From positions 21,679,631-21,743,630 of the forward strand of contig NC_088654.1 in NCBI RefSeq assembly GCF_964019385.1: a stretch of 64,000 nt of DNA. Direction: 5' to 3'. This document shows positions 1 through 10,322 of the stretch, in pieces; within the stretch, counting starts at the first letter, position 1, and each line of letters starts with the position of its first letter. The notes under the pieces were generated by a model, which saw only the letters and a list, made by a program, of their open reading frames with translations, was not told the origin of the DNA and did no database searches. The position numbers and the translations under genes are program-made. The DNA is from Sycon ciliatum. Taxonomy: Eukaryota > Porifera > Calcarea > Leucosolenida > Sycettidae.

Positions 1-2
1 AT

Positions 3-200
3 GACAACAAGAAGTCTGCATTCGGTGTGCACTACGCTAGGGAACACCCGAACGCCACCCCAGAGATTATGTACGAGATTGCTCAGCTCACGGAGAGGGA
101 TGAGCTGAGGCTCCGGATCCGTGAGGCATATGCCATTCGCGACAAGAAACCAACTATCAACAGAAGAAAAGAAGATATGGGAACTGGATTCTTGGCATAA
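3..200 (+). CDS. 3' end of a GIY-YIG endonuclease ORF (Penelope-like element tail), cut by window edge
   Basis: The third frame is open from the left edge to a TAA at 198-200 and gives about 65 residues. The segment LRLRIREAYAIRDKKPTIN followed by MGTGFLA resembles the end of GIY-YIG endonuclease domains in Penelope-like retroelements, where an EA..I...KP.IN motif closes the domain just before the stop. The endonuclease would nick target DNA during retroelement integration. The RT and the first half of the endonuclease lie outside the window, so the element itself cannot be classified. Downstream sequence is CA/C-rich low complexity, which fits the microsatellite preference known for endonuclease-bearing PLEs. 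Family assignment is by eye only. Confidence 0.55.
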   Translation, partial: DNKKSAFGVHYAREHPNATPEIMYEIAQLTERDELRLRIREAYAIRDKKPTINRRKEDMGTGFLA

Positions 201-283
201 CTTGCCTACCACCATCCACTATCTGCCAACCCATCCAAAAATGATCGCAATAGAAGAAGAACACCCGCACCCGGTGCTCTCTC

Positions 284-536
284 CCCCCCCCCCCCCCCCA
301 ACACACTACACTACCAAAAAGCTTGCAAATGCACACGCATACACACACACACACCTCTTTGTATATACTGCTGCTATTGCTGATATTATATATATCACTA
401 GATAAATCACAACCTCCTGTTTTAGTCCCACCCACCACCTCAAAATATTCCTGCACCCCTTGCCTATAGCGCACACCTTCTGTCACATCTTCCTTCCACG
501 CATACCAATACTCACTACCTTACTCTTTTTCGCACG

Positions 537-579
<43 letters not shown>

Positions 580-850
580 CTTGCCAATTCTACCCACCAC
601 ATACACCAACACCTATTGCTGATCCACACCCTACCTAGACTCTCTCCCACATTTATCAACCCGACACTTCCATTACGCCACTCCACCTTCTACGCACACC
701 AACACCTTCTACCAACCTACACTTCTACCCGAAGGGTGTACCCCTTCCCACCTGTATCGACCCGCACCTAACCTTCACCATTAACTTAGATACATGTATT
801 TCCCACCTTCACCTTCTCACCTCACCTCATCTCACCACCATCATTAACCC
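284..850. repeat. Low-complexity C/CA-rich tract with (C)n and (CA)n microsatellites
   Basis: There is a run of about 16 C at 284-299, CA repeats at about 331-353 and a longer CA tract at about 533-578. From 580 to 850 the sequence is strongly C/A/T biased, with many degenerate CACACC and CCACC words and little G. Reading frames here are products of the repeats. The tract separates the PLE tail at the window start from the next PLE ORF. Confidence 0.85.
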
Positions 851-2611
851 ATGCCACCACCCAAAGCCCTCCATTCTTTATCCACTGACGATGTTGTTCA
901 GAACAACGAAACGTCTGGAGAAGTATCGTACGACACCATCAACACCTACGACACCATCAACGACGAGGCCAAGAAAATCGCTGCTGATAAGGGCCTGGAG
1001 GACCGCATCGACACCATGGCAAAGGCAGAAGCTTTCGTCACCATCAAGGACCACAAAGAAAACTTCCCCCGGAACATACCATGCCGCCTAATTAACCCTG
1101 CGAAGCCGGAGATAGGCGTTATCAGCAGAAAGATACTGAGCGGCATAGTGGAAGCGCTGCGGGACAAACCCAACATCAACCTATGGAAAAACACATCCTC
1201 CGTCATAAACTGGTTCAGGGCAATCGAGGAGAAGGCTAGCCACACGTTCGTGATGTTCGATATAGTGGATTTCTACCCATCTATTTCCGAAAACTTGCTG
1301 AGCCTAGCCCTCGCCTACGCTAAGCAGTTCGTGGCAATTCCTGACTGTGACGCCGACATAATACTACACGCGAGGCAGTCACTGCTATTCGGAGCTAACC
1401 GAACATGGGCAAAGAAAAACAGAGACGGGCTGTTCGATGTTACCATGGGATCCTTCGATGGCGCTGAAGCATGTGAGCTGGTCGGCGCCTTCCTCCTGGG
1501 TAAACTCGAACAGCACTTCAGTAGCGGCTCGGTAGGCCTCTACAGAGACGACGGGCTTGCCGTCCTCCGTAACGCCACTGGCCACAGTGCGGACAAAGTA
1601 AGGAAAGCTGTCATCGACACCTTCAAGACGCTGGGGCTAAAAATCACGATAGACGTCAACCTGAACGCTGTTAACTACCTGGACATCACAATGAGTCTCT
1701 CCACAGGAACCTACCAACCGTACCGAAAACCCAACGACACCCCACTGTATGTCAACGTCAACTCCAATCACCCACCGCAAGTCCTTAAGAACATCCCAGC
1801 TGGAATTAACAACCGACTGGCAAGCATCTCCTGCTCAGAGGCGGTGTTCCGTGATGCTATCCCCATCTACGCGGAGGCCCTCAACGCCAGCGGCCACCCT
1901 AGCACGCTAGAGTTCAAACAGAAAACAAGCAAAAAGAAGAAAAGGAAGAGAAAGGTGATTTGGTACAACCCGCCCTACAGCCGTAATGTGAAAACAAACA
2001 TCGGTGGAAGATTCCTCGCGCTCATTAAGAAGCACTTCCCCCCGCAGTCGAAGCTCGGAAAAATATTCACAAAAAACACCATCAAGATAAGCTACAGTTG
2101 CATGCCAAATATGGCTGCACGCATCAAAAGCCACAACAAAGCGGTCCTCTGCCCGCAAACGAAAAAACCGGAAAAGCCCTGCAACTGCCGAGACAAGCCA
2201 TCTTGTCCACTCAACGGTGAATGCCAAACGACGGAGCTGATATATGTGGCATCCATAACGTCAGGCCCCACCAAAAAGGAATACACCGGTATGTCGGCGC
2301 CACCATTCAAGTCACGCCATGCCAACCACATGACTACAACAAGATACGAGAAGTACTCCAGCTGCACTGAGTTCTCCAACTACATCTGGAAGCTGAAGAA
2401 ATCCAACGCCCAATACGAAGTCGAATGGAGGATAAAAGATCGCGCCCGGGCATACTCCAACATCACGAAGCGGTGTTCCCTCTGTACCAGAGAAAAGTAT
2501 CACATCCTGAACACGCTAGGGTCACCGTCCAGCCTCAACAAGCGCTCCGAAATGGTGTCCAAGTGCCGACACGAGAACAAGTATCTCCTAAAAAACCACG
2601 GTGTCACCTAA
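851..2611 (+). CDS. Penelope-like retroelement RT + GIY-YIG endonuclease, 586 aa, open
   Basis: This is a single uninterrupted ORF. An entry block around residues 61-84 (KDHKENF then CRLINPAK) is typical of a large invertebrate PLE group. RT motif A is DIVDFYPS (Asp137/Asp140) and the catalytic YRDD is at 231-234. A basic stretch (KKKKRKRK) lies near 361-368, and a CxC zinc-finger-like cluster at Cys444/446/452/458. The C-terminal GIY-YIG domain has IY at 464-465, YTG at 478-480, candidate catalytic Arg489 and Glu507, and a terminal Cys/His cluster (C542, C545, C572, H574). The RT would copy element RNA while the endonuclease nicks the target. An in-frame stop lies two codons before the ATG, and PLE proteins usually have more sequence upstream of this block, so the copy is probably 5'-truncated even though its catalytic parts look intact. 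A hammerhead ribozyme follows 355 bp after the stop. Confidence 0.85.
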   Translation: MPPPKALHSLSTDDVVQNNETSGEVSYDTINTYDTINDEAKKIAADKGLEDRIDTMAKAEAFVTIKDHKENFPRNIPCRLINPAKPEIGVISRKILSGIVEALRDKPNINLWKNTSSVINWFRAIEEKASHTFVMFDIVDFYPSISENLLSLALAYAKQFVAIPDCDADIILHARQSLLFGANRTWAKKNRDGLFDVTMGSFDGAEACELVGAFLLGKLEQHFSSGSVGLYRDDGLAVLRNATGHSADKVRKAVIDTFKTLGLKITIDVNLNAVNYLDITMSLSTGTYQPYRKPNDTPLYVNVNSNHPPQVLKNIPAGINNRLASISCSEAVFRDAIPIYAEALNASGHPSTLEFKQKTSKKKKRKRKVIWYNPPYSRNVKTNIGGRFLALIKKHFPPQSKLGKIFTKNTIKISYSCMPNMAARIKSHNKAVLCPQTKKPEKPCNCRDKPSCPLNGECQTTELIYVASITSGPTKKEYTGMSAPPFKSRHANHMTTTRYEKYSSCTEFSNYIWKLKKSNAQYEVEWRIKDRARAYSNITKRCSLCTREKYHILNTLGSPSSLNKRSEMVSKCRHENKYLLKNHGVT

Positions 2612-2965
2612 ACATGTCTCCACAGCCTCCTGCCCACACCATTCACGTTCACACACCTTGCTCATAACACCCTGCCCACACCAGACATATCCATTTACAT
2701 TGCGCTATTATCACACTGCTAGCTCTACAGCCTCCTGCCTACAACATCCACACGCATTGTTCACCACCTCCTGCCCACACCAGCCACACACTTCGCGCTC
2801 ACACTGCACTGCTAGCCCCTGCCTTCATTCAACAACCACACACTCTGCACACAGCCCCCTGCCTAAAACATCACCGCTACTGCGCTAGCCCCCACAGTCT
2901 CACACAGTTTTTTATACCACCCTCTCCTGGCATATATACCGGCATGGTCGGCACCCGATCTTCAT
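2612..2965 (+). repeat. C/A-rich 3' UTR-like region of the PLE
   Basis: The sequence carries degenerate words such as CCTCCTGCCCACACC, CACTGCTAGC and CACACC at irregular spacing, and resembles the composition of the 580-850 tract upstream of the ORF. It lies between the PLE stop codon and the downstream ribozyme, so I read it as PLE untranslated sequence. No independent gene is visible. Confidence 0.5.
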
Positions 2966-3008
2966 GTTGCCTGATGATTGCGTAAGCATGAAACTTAAAG
3001 TAGCAGCA
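2966..3008 (+). ncRNA. Hammerhead ribozyme motif downstream of PLE ORF
   Basis: The core boxes CTGATGA (2971-2977) and GAAA (2990-2993) are separated by a stem II of three pairs (TGC with GCA) closed by GTAA. Stem III is CTT/AAG around a single A (2994-3000), and the predicted cleavage site follows the T-A at 3001-3002. Stem I is short (TTGC upstream, GCAGCAA downstream, with an apparent small insertion), so activity may be weak. Canonical endonuclease-bearing PLEs are known to carry such minimal type I hammerheads in their terminal repeats, which fits the position after the PLE ORF. Confidence 0.7.
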
Positions 3009-3071
3009 AACAAGCCTTGATTGTCCTTGTTGTTCTGTTGTGAGAAGTATCGTAAAAAAATTCTATCGTTA

Positions 3072-3700
3072 TTAAATGTTATCAAATATACCACTCTTTG
3101 GTCTAGAAAGAATACTTTTTGAGAGAACAGCTATGTTGGTCTCGGGCGGCAAACGAAGTATTGCCCGGAGAATCTGTCGATGCACAATCTCCAGCTTTGC
3201 AAAGAGGCCATTACCAGCGCCACACCACACCATACAGCAATACAAGAAATTAGGCAAAACGTATGTATGATAAAAGGTCTTTCGGCATTCTGGTGAAATG
3301 TGGGGGAGATGGCCATAAAGAATACCGACGACTGAGCTTGCCCGCTTTTCCAGATTCTGGAAATGGTGGGACCAGTCCAATTTGCTATCAAGTGTAACTA
3401 ACGCCAAGGTGCTTGTGACGAGAGGTTATAGGTATCGGGGTAGGATCATCGGGGAAATGGAAAATAAAAGTTTGAAGATGTGCAAAATCTGATGACGCGT
3501 TGGGGACGACACACATGATCTCGGTCTTGGCGGAGTTCGGCCTGGAGTTTCCACCTTCGCATCCACTTGACCACACAACCTATTTCTACCTGCAGGGAGC
3601 GACCGGTGACTAGCCAGAAGAGTGTTGTCGTCCGCATATAGCGAGGTGTTGGCTTCACATAAGCTAAATGAACAAAAGAAATGAGGAACGAGCGAGACCA
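3072..3700 (-). pseudogene. 5'-truncated non-LTR retrotransposon RT fragment
   Basis: The minus strand reads a YADDNTLL block near 3650, then fragments in shifting frames (KTEIMCVVPNASSDF, RHKHLGVSYT), then a long piece beginning LVTLDSKLDWSHH with VLPNFLYCCMVWCGAG and LEIVHRQILRAI. These are the catalytic Asp pair and the thumb/C-terminal region of an APE-type non-LTR RT (jockey/CR1 group). At least two frameshifts kill it. Similarity starts abruptly at the YADD motif, so the 5' part is missing, as expected for incomplete reverse transcription. The right side abuts the repeat that recurs near 19.97 kb. Confidence 0.75.
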
Positions 3701-5395
3701 GTGAGGTGAACACACGCGTGGAACAGCAGAATAGTCAAAAGGAATATACATGTAATAGGACAGTCCTAAAACACACGACATGTCAACTATTTACTTCAAC
3801 AAATAACACTGGAAATGGATGAATACAGGAATCATGACAGCTGAGGGTACATAGTGTCAAAGCGACATAACACGAGTATAATGTACATAATAGTACAATT
3901 CTTCTAATAAACTACAGCCGAGAACCACGTAGTCGAAAACTAAACAACATAGGTAAATCAATATTTTGCACATGCACAGACAATTAATATTGAAAAGGTT
4001 CGAACGTTCAGGAAAAAGACATTACTTGCATGACACATTGCCAGCACGAACAAGGCAAACTTCAACATTATGCAGCCGTTGCGTTACCGGTGTTGGGGTG
4101 GCAGTTCCCTTATTGAGGCCGTGCTCGTCGTCGAGCTCGGCTAGATGCCGCCAATCAGTCAGCGCAACCTCGGCCAAACGGTCGCATTAGCTCCAAGTTG
4201 ACGGAGATCCGGGTGACTAACCTGCCGACAAGCTGCCAGTCGCGACTCGACACTGGCCGTCCGGGCACTCTCATCCCTCGCTCCATTCCCTCCTTCACTC
4301 CATTTAATAACTTTGAACTGTTCGCTCTCCCGAAGGAGAGCGCGGAGAAACGTTACTTCTCCAAACATGCGTTGACTAAGCGATGCATGGATGTAATGAT
4401 TACAATCTATATCCCCTACTAAACTTACAACCATTGTACATGTGTATTTTGACTGAAAATTCCGGGGGGTAAAGAGGTGATTTTATTCCCACTAAGGTAT
4501 CTGCAAGCAAAGAAGACGAAATACAGTGCCATCTCAAGAAGACGAAATACAGTGCCATCTCAAGAAGACGAAATACAGTGCCATCTCAAGAAGACGAAAT
4601 ACAGCGCCATCTCAAGAAGACGAAATACAGTGCCATCTCGAGAAGACGAAATACAGTGCCATCTCGAGAAGACGAAATACAGCGCCATCTTAAGAAGACG
4701 AAATACAGTGCCATCTCCTCAAAAATGAGCACATATACACATTCGCCTCCTAAAAACAGATATGTTCCAGGCTGTCCAATAGAGTGCTCAATACTTGCCA
4801 ATAGAGGGCTCAATACTTCTGCTTCAACAGAAGGATCCACAAACATGGAAGCAACAAACCAGCTTCACATATTAGTAGCAAGTACTCTCGTTAGCAGTTA
4901 GTACCCAGTTGCAGGAGTGTCTTATGAGGCGGGTTACAGAACCGTCATTCGCTGGCTTTACTTGTAGTTTTGATAAAGCTTCGCTCTTCATTGAGATATC
5001 TATCATTCTCTCTTCTTTCTCATTAGTTTCTCCCCAACCCTCCTTCCCTGTGACACAATGACATATTTCCTTCCTTGTCATTGAGCATATGTGCTCGTTT
5101 GGATTTGCGAATTTAAATAATTATAGTATACAAACACGACAAACATCTAACAACAATAGCAACTAATCCACAAGACAAGACAGCAAGCAGATCTACAGCA
5201 GATTACAACAGGACCTATGAATTCACAGTAAACATACAACAGGTAAATCCCTAAACTCATGCCAATCCGGTCATCAGCCGCACATTTGCTGAGAGTAGAC
5301 AGCACGATCCAACCCTCTTCTCCGTTACTATCTCAGTCGGTTTCTCCCGGCGGTAACCTTCTCCATCCAACACATCATGTATTAGCAGATGGTGC
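3655..5395. repeat. Long interspersed repeat, copy 1 (paralogue of 19965-22558)
   Basis: The sequence beginning CATAAGCTAAATGAAC matches the one starting near 19,967 closely, including the stretch GAGGAACGAGCGAGACCAGT. The two stay alignable through CTCTCCCGAAGGAGAGCGCG, the block TTTTGACTGAAAATTCCG, a 26-bp minisatellite and the AT-rich part to about 5,395. The block TTTTGACTGAAAATTCCG also appears near 16,537. No coding potential is evident except BEL/Pao gag remnants overlapping the right end on the minus strand, so this may be the non-coding part of an LTR element. Family unknown. Confidence 0.75.
4510..4718. repeat. 26-bp minisatellite, about 8 copies
   Basis: The unit AAGAAGACGAAATACAGTGC followed by CATCTC repeats head to tail about eight times with single-base variants (CAGCGCC, CTCGAG). 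Because 26 is not a multiple of three, all three frames stay open through the array, which creates spurious ORFs. The paralogous repeat at 21,835-21,885 carries only about two units, so copy number has changed since duplication. Confidence 0.9.
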
Positions 5396-5805
5396 TTCCT
5401 CTGGCATTTCGTGCACCTCGAGCCTAACCGACATTACCTTGCCGTACGGCCATACTTGAGGCAGTTCAAACAGAGTCTCTCTCGCTGCAGAAAAAACGTT
5501 TCTCCCTTCCGGTGGCAGCGACTTTAGCTGCTTCTTTGCATCTGCGACGCAGTGGGCCTTGGCACGGATCGTTCCACTGACTTCCTGACAGTATCACCCT
5601 GTCGTCCGTGCGCGACCTGGTAAGACGCGCCGTGCTCCTGTACCTGACGCAGAGACATCCCGTAGCACTGCCGTTCGACCAGGTAAGTCTTCATCTCAGG
5701 TCCGCATTGGTCCAAGGTCACCTGCTTTGCCATTGCTTGCAGAACAGGGGCCATTTTACCTATTTCGGCGCTATACTTGGTGTCCACCTCGCTATCTTCC
5801 GTCAT
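5345..5805 (-). pseudogene. BEL/Pao-type LTR retrotransposon gag remnant with zinc knuckles
   Basis: The minus strand reads an acidic N-terminal piece (MTEDSEVDTKYSAEIGK...) and, after a stop, FFLQRERLCLNCLKYGR, a TAA, then CRLGSRCTKCQRKHHLL. The pattern CxxC....(H replaced by R)...C followed by CxxxxxCxxCxxxHHLL is characteristic of BEL/Pao Gag, which packages element RNA. At least two stops and a lost knuckle His mark it as dead. Pol is not visible; the neighbouring sequence on the left belongs to the long repeat. Confidence 0.6.
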
Positions 5806-5819
5806 TTCTTTTACTATTA

Positions 5820-6200
5820 TTCACAAACCCAACTCGTAAAATAAATAATAATGTGGACAAAAACAAACAGCTACTGAGTAGGGGCTGCACTGGGCAGCAG
5901 TGATGGTGAGGTACCAGGGGCTCCACCGACCAAAGATCTCGGCTTCAATGCCACAAGCACACACCAGGAAAAAGAAACAGAAATATAAAGCGAAGCTAGA
6001 TCTAGCTATGGGGAAGTAGAATGGGTAAAAGTACCGGTTGGTGTTTAGAAAAAGAAACAAGATAAAAAAGATATTGTAAATTATCAGTGTTTGGACTGAT
6101 GTACCATGTACATGTCAATTCCATCCACCAAAACTTATGAACTTTTTTCAATAGATCTGATACGAAATTCGCACAAAGAAGTGTAAAAAAAAAAGCTAAA
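5820..6200. other. Gene-free AT-rich stretch
   Basis: Between the BEL/Pao gag remnant and the next shared repeat I see only AT-rich sequence with short A runs. No coding signature, TIR or tandem repeat was recognised. Confidence 0.6.
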
Positions 6201-6312
6201 AAGCAGAAAAATAATAAGGCACCCATTTTGATAGTCCAGGGGATGGCCCATGCCTGGTAAAAGAATAAACAGAGAAAAGAAAAGAATCATAACAAGTTTT
6301 TTTTCATGTCTG
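6200..6312. repeat. Interspersed repeat shared with 49735-49840
   Basis: The words AGAAAAATAATAAGGCACCC, ATTTTGATAGTCCAGGGGATG (one base differs), GCCTGGTAAAA and AAAAGAATCAT occur in the same order and orientation near 49,740-49,830. Both copies sit immediately 3' (minus-strand sense) of unrelated retrotransposon coding regions. The parent element is unknown. Confidence 0.7.
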
Positions 6313-6387
6313 CAAAACACAGCTGAGCACTCTGAGCAAGGCCAGGTACGCGGATTAGCGGGTCCGGCAAGAGACGAGCTCGAAAAA

Positions 6388-8374
6388 TTACAGGGAATCT
6401 GTTGCCCAGTACCAGTTGCTGTCTCTCAGGTGTCGGTAGACCTTTGTCTTGAATGACTGAAAACGTGTTTTGTGTGGGCGCTGTGACAGCAGCCTGTCAG
6501 GAAGGGAGTTCCATGTGCCAATACAGCAGTACGAGAACGACCGCTTCACGACGGATGGAGCTGAGACAGGGAGCGTGTCTGACAGTTGATAGACGTGGCT
6601 AGTGGCATTATTGTGCTCGTTCCTGGTTCTGGGGTTGGCTGGAGAAACGCGATGCGGTGGCAATACAGCAAGTAGCTGAGGAGGACCAGTGATCAAATGC
6701 AATTTGTACATGCACGAGAGAGCAGCAACAGTCCGGCGGACAGCCAGGCTGGGGAGAATTGCACCAGGGCCAATGATGTGCAGTGCGCGGCGTTGAACAT
6801 TATCCAGACGTTGGATGTGGCTGGCTGGCGCGCCCATCCACACAAGCGGGGCATACTCCATCAGGGGCCTCACGAATGCCTTGTAGACAGTCGTTCGGCC
6901 AGCTGGCGTTAGAATGTGGGCCGCTCGTCGGAGAAAGCCGAGGCGCTGCTGGGCGCGGATGGTCACGGTCCTGAGGTGACTAGCGAAGGACAATTTGGAG
7001 TCAAATCGAACACCAAACAGTGATATGCTGGTTTCCTCCGGTACAGGGGTACCACCAAACAGGATTTGGGGTGGGTCTAGTTCAGTGCGTCGGAGGGTAG
7101 CAGTCATAGCCTGTGACTTGGTGGGCTCGAAAGACACTTTCCACCGGCAACCCCACTCATGCAGGCGGTTTGTAGATACCTACAAGGTGTGCGCAGCGTC
7201 CCGAGAGCACTGAGCTGAGGATACTAGACTGTATAGTGTCATATCGTCCGCGTAGGCCTCAAGCTTAGCATTGCCATCAAGAACATCGGCAGCGTCATTC
7301 ACGTATATTAAAAACAGCGTAGGGCCCAAGATACTGCCTTGGGGCACCCCTGCAGAGTTTGGGTAGAGAGAAGAAATCTGCCCGCCGACTAAGCACTGGA
7401 GTGAACGGCCGTCAAGATAAGACGATAGCCAGCTATGGAGAGTGCCAGTAATGCCCAGCTGCCGGACCTTGTAGAGGAGGCCCACGTGGGAGACCCGGTC
7501 AACGGCTTCGGCTATATCGACAGTGAGAATTCGTGCCGTGCCACCTTGGCCAATGATGTCCACCCAGGCGTTATGAAGCGCCTGTAGTGCGTCTGCCGTG
7601 CCGAGACCTCTACGGAACCCAAACTGGTGGGGAGTGAGGAGCTGCTGGCGCTCAAGATGGTTCATCAGTTGGCGATTGACAATAGTTTTCATTACTTTGG
7701 ACATTATCCATAATAAAGAGACTGGGTGGTAGTTCTTCAGAACAGAGCACGAGGACCGTTTGTGGATCGGCACTACGTTAGCTGTCTTCCAAGATTCTAG
7801 TTGAACTCCGCACCTGAAACAGAGAGCGAATAGCCGGGACAAAGGCTTCGCAAGTTCTTTGGCACACTCCTTCAGGACCCGGGCTGAAATGCCGTCAGGA
7901 CCAATCGCCTTTGATATGTCGAGTCGCGTCAGCAGACGGTAGACAAGGCGGGGCGAAAATGAACGGCTGCGAGTGCCGGTGCTTCGGTCGCAACAAGGTC
8001 AAGTAAGTCGTCAGAAGTAAGATCCTGGCCAGTGACACTGCACTTCCTGGAGAAGAAGGTGGCAAAGGCCTCCGATTTCTCATGGCTTGTTGCCAACTCC
8101 CGTCCGCCCGCACCAACAATGAGAGGAATGTCCGAGTTACGTCCGCCCCCACTAGCATACTTTAACCTGGTCCACCATTATTTGTCCTTGAGTGAGCCCG
8201 TGGACAGGCTGTGACGGATACTGGCCTCTTTAGCTTCCTGGGATCGCCTTAGGATGTTGACGCTGTGGTAACGGAGCGGAGGAAAGCTTGTTTGAGTGAA
8301 AGATCGTGCGGGTGTTTTCTCCAGCAACGCCAACGTTTGTCCTTTTCCCTCATAGCAGCTGTACATTCCGGTGT
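6388..8374 (-). pseudogene. APE-type non-LTR retrotransposon ORF2, RT half
   Basis: The minus strand reads, from 8,374 down: an endonuclease-RT linker (WWTPECTAAMREKDKRW, RKHPHDLS), an RT with SWKTANVVPIHKR, YHPVSLLWIMSKVMK, FGFRRGLGT, GVPQGSILGPTLF and the catalytic YADD, then the C-terminal piece with LFGVRFDSKLSFASHL, VRPLMEYAPLVWMGAPA and WNSLPDRLL. Motif A has degenerated (DIAEAVDRVSH in place of the usual D.SkAFD). Several frameshifts, including one near 7,140-7,200, separate the pieces. The order EN-linker-RT identifies ORF2 of a jockey/CR1-like element. Its endonuclease half is upstream at 8,853-10,204, split off by a 472-bp insertion. Confidence 0.85.
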
Positions 8375-8380
8375 CCACCA

Positions 8381-8852
8381 TGTTATGTTATGTTACCTTT
8401 ATTATACTTCACCATAGGTACAGGCATTGCTGCCTTCTTGCTGTGGATCATAAATGATGCCACGGCTCCTAGGCTATGATGAATAGTATGATAGATTAAT
8501 ATGATCAAATATGAACAGCATGGGAAGTAATAAGATGGCATGACTGTCAGCAGGACAATTATAAAAATACCATGCAGCAGTGTATTTTATGTGTGTTGTG
8601 GTTGTACATGTAGATAATATTGATGATGGACAGGGGACAGAACGTACTAGTGTGTCAATAGCTAATGGAGTGAAGTGAGATCAAGATCTGAAAGAGATTT
8701 TTTGAAATGAAGAAGGTTTGTTAGAGAGCGGGTAGCATCGGGTAGAGAGTTCCATGTGGTGCTGCCCAGAAATTGGATAGAACATCTCCCAGCAGGATTG
8801 GGTAGGAATGGGATGCGTAGTAAATTATGCAGCTGCCCACGGGTGCCCCCAC
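8381..8852 (-). mobile_element. 472-bp 3' fragment of a CR1/L2-like non-LTR element inserted in ORF2
   Basis: The minus strand reads the tail of an RT C-terminus (FLGSTTWNSLPDATR, then FKKSLSDLDLTSLH and stop), then about 280 bp of 3' UTR ending AATAAAGG and a TAACA tandem repeat (TAACATAACATAACATG). CCACCA at 8,375-8,380 is repeated at 8,853-8,858, a candidate TSD, and the host EN-linker reading frame resumes on the other side (PKWW/TPEC). This is a 5'-truncated target-primed insertion, younger than the ORF2 it interrupts. Confidence 0.8.
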
Positions 8853-10204
8853 CCACCACTTTGGATCACTCGGCCTCGTGGTAAGTTCCTTAGATGGGAC
8901 AAACCTGGCTATTGCGCCTCTGATCGTGGTGGTTACCCGCTCACAGGAGGTGTCCGGGTCATCAGTTATGATGTCGTGCCATGGAGAGTTGCGAAGGAAA
9001 GCTTGGAGGCGATGCCAGTCTGCGCTCTTGTACCGCCAGACAGTTCGCTTTGCTGCAGGTTCGTGGCAAGGTAATATGCCTACAAAGTCGAATAGAACGA
9101 TAATGTGGTCAGACCGCCCAAGAGGGGGTGTGGCGGTTGTCAATACTGAGGATTTGAAGGTAGACATCACAAGGTCAAGGGTATTGTCGCCACGAGTAGG
9201 AGTCTGAACATGCTGCGTAAGAAGGTGCGCGGCACAAGTGTCCTCAAGTGCTTCGCCCGCCGGTGTGGTCTTAGAGCTGTTTGGCCAGGCACGGTTGTGA
9301 TCGTTGAAGTCCCCAGCAAGAATGAGACTAGCGCCGTGTTGACGGGCCAAAGGAAGGGTGTCGTCGAGATGATGGATAAGTGAGAGGTCACCGGGCCCGC
9401 AAGAACCCGGCCGGTAGACACCTCCCAGGACAATATTGTGCCCGGCGCTGAGCTGGATTGATACCCACAAGACTTCATGCTGGGGAGGGGGGGGGGGGCG
9501 GCGGCCAGTTCATCGATGATCAAGGCTGGGAGAGTAGATCTCGTCCCTTGAGGGGTCGCCTTAGACCCCTTTAAGCCTCTTATACGGGCAATCACAGAAC
9601 ATGATTTCACTGGCCTGACCGCGGCAACAATTGCAAAGCAAAACAAAACAAAACATGTAAATAAAAATAAAATGAAACTTTACAATCTTTACAACTCCAT
9701 TTTTAAGACCGTCTCTGTTGATCAGTCAGTATCCGTTACCCGTGTTAGCTAGTTGCCAACAAGGCGGGCTTCAGCAACAGGAACATCTGGAGAGGCGTCA
9801 TCCATCCTCCTATGCCAAGGAAATGGTGAGCGAGCCCCCCGCAGACACATGATGTTAGCACGCAGCAAAGCAAAGGCCAGCCAGCTCTGGATAAGCGAGA
9901 TATGGGTATGATACCCAACTGATCCACGCTCCTCCATAAGGACAGCCAGCCGCCGATAGAAAGCAGTAGCAGCACGGCCCATACCACCAGTTCGAGTAGA
10001 TCGCACCCAGATTGCAACTCCACCACCGTGTGCTGTGCGGTCAAGCCTGAATGGAGGTCTATAGGCCGGGAATATCATGTCCGACACTTGCACCTTCTCT
10101 GTTGTGAACTTTGTTTCGGTTACCACTGCGATGTCAGGGTTGTGCTGTAGCAACGCGTGCTGGAAGTCGCCTAACTTGCTACTTACCCGAACGCATTTGT
10201 GCAC
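8853..10204 (-). pseudogene. APE-type endonuclease half of the non-LTR ORF2
   Basis: The minus strand from 10,204 reads NPDIAVVTETKF, RPPFRLDRTAHGGGVAIWVRS, and after the nested insertion VLWVSIQLSAGHN, LGGVYRPG, ILAGDFNDHNRAWPN, DLVMST and GRSDHIIVLFDF. These are apurinic-endonuclease motifs (the TET, GDFN and SDH signatures), the domain that nicks DNA for target-primed reverse transcription. A C-run near 9,487-9,500 causes a frameshift inside a poly-Pro coding stretch. A 453-bp insertion splits the domain after VRS with a 9-bp TSD. Pseudogene, together with the RT half. Confidence 0.85.
9541..9993 (-). mobile_element. Truncated copy of the Cys-rich/RT/RLE non-LTR family (copy f)
   Basis: GAGTAGATC occurs at 9,532-9,540 and 9,994-10,002 as a 9-bp TSD, and the interrupted endonuclease frame rejoins across one TSD copy (IWVRSTLPALIID). 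Inside, the minus strand encodes the last ~70 residues of the family protein (SWLAFALLRANIMCLRGARS, PVAEARL), matching the C-termini at 48.4, 49.9, 57.7 and 59.2 kb. The 3' UTR contains TTGCCCGTATAAGAGGCTT near 9,571-9,590, the motif shared with other copies, followed by a perfect AGGGGTC/GACCCCT hairpin. Confidence 0.85.
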
Positions 10205-10322
10205 AAGAGGCGAAATGGAGCAACCATGGAAGAAACAACAAGAAAAAACGAAAAGCTAAAAAATACCAAAATGTAAACCTAGAGCTAAAGTTCTTAAAAA
10301 CAAAAAAGTCCTGAATGTGTTT
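10205..10322. other. Short AT-rich spacer between ORF2 and putative ORF1
   Basis: A-rich on the plus strand, with no start-site or regulatory signature recognised. It probably belongs to the non-LTR element, between ORF1 and ORF2. Confidence 0.4.

Noticed and set aside
4510..4718. Regular short repeats resembling a CRISPR array
   Set aside because: Units abut directly with no spacers, period is 26 bp, and the setting is a eukaryotic repeat.
4477..4728. Protein of TVPSREDEIQ-type repeats
   Set aside because: All frames are open through the 26-bp minisatellite, so it has no coding significance.
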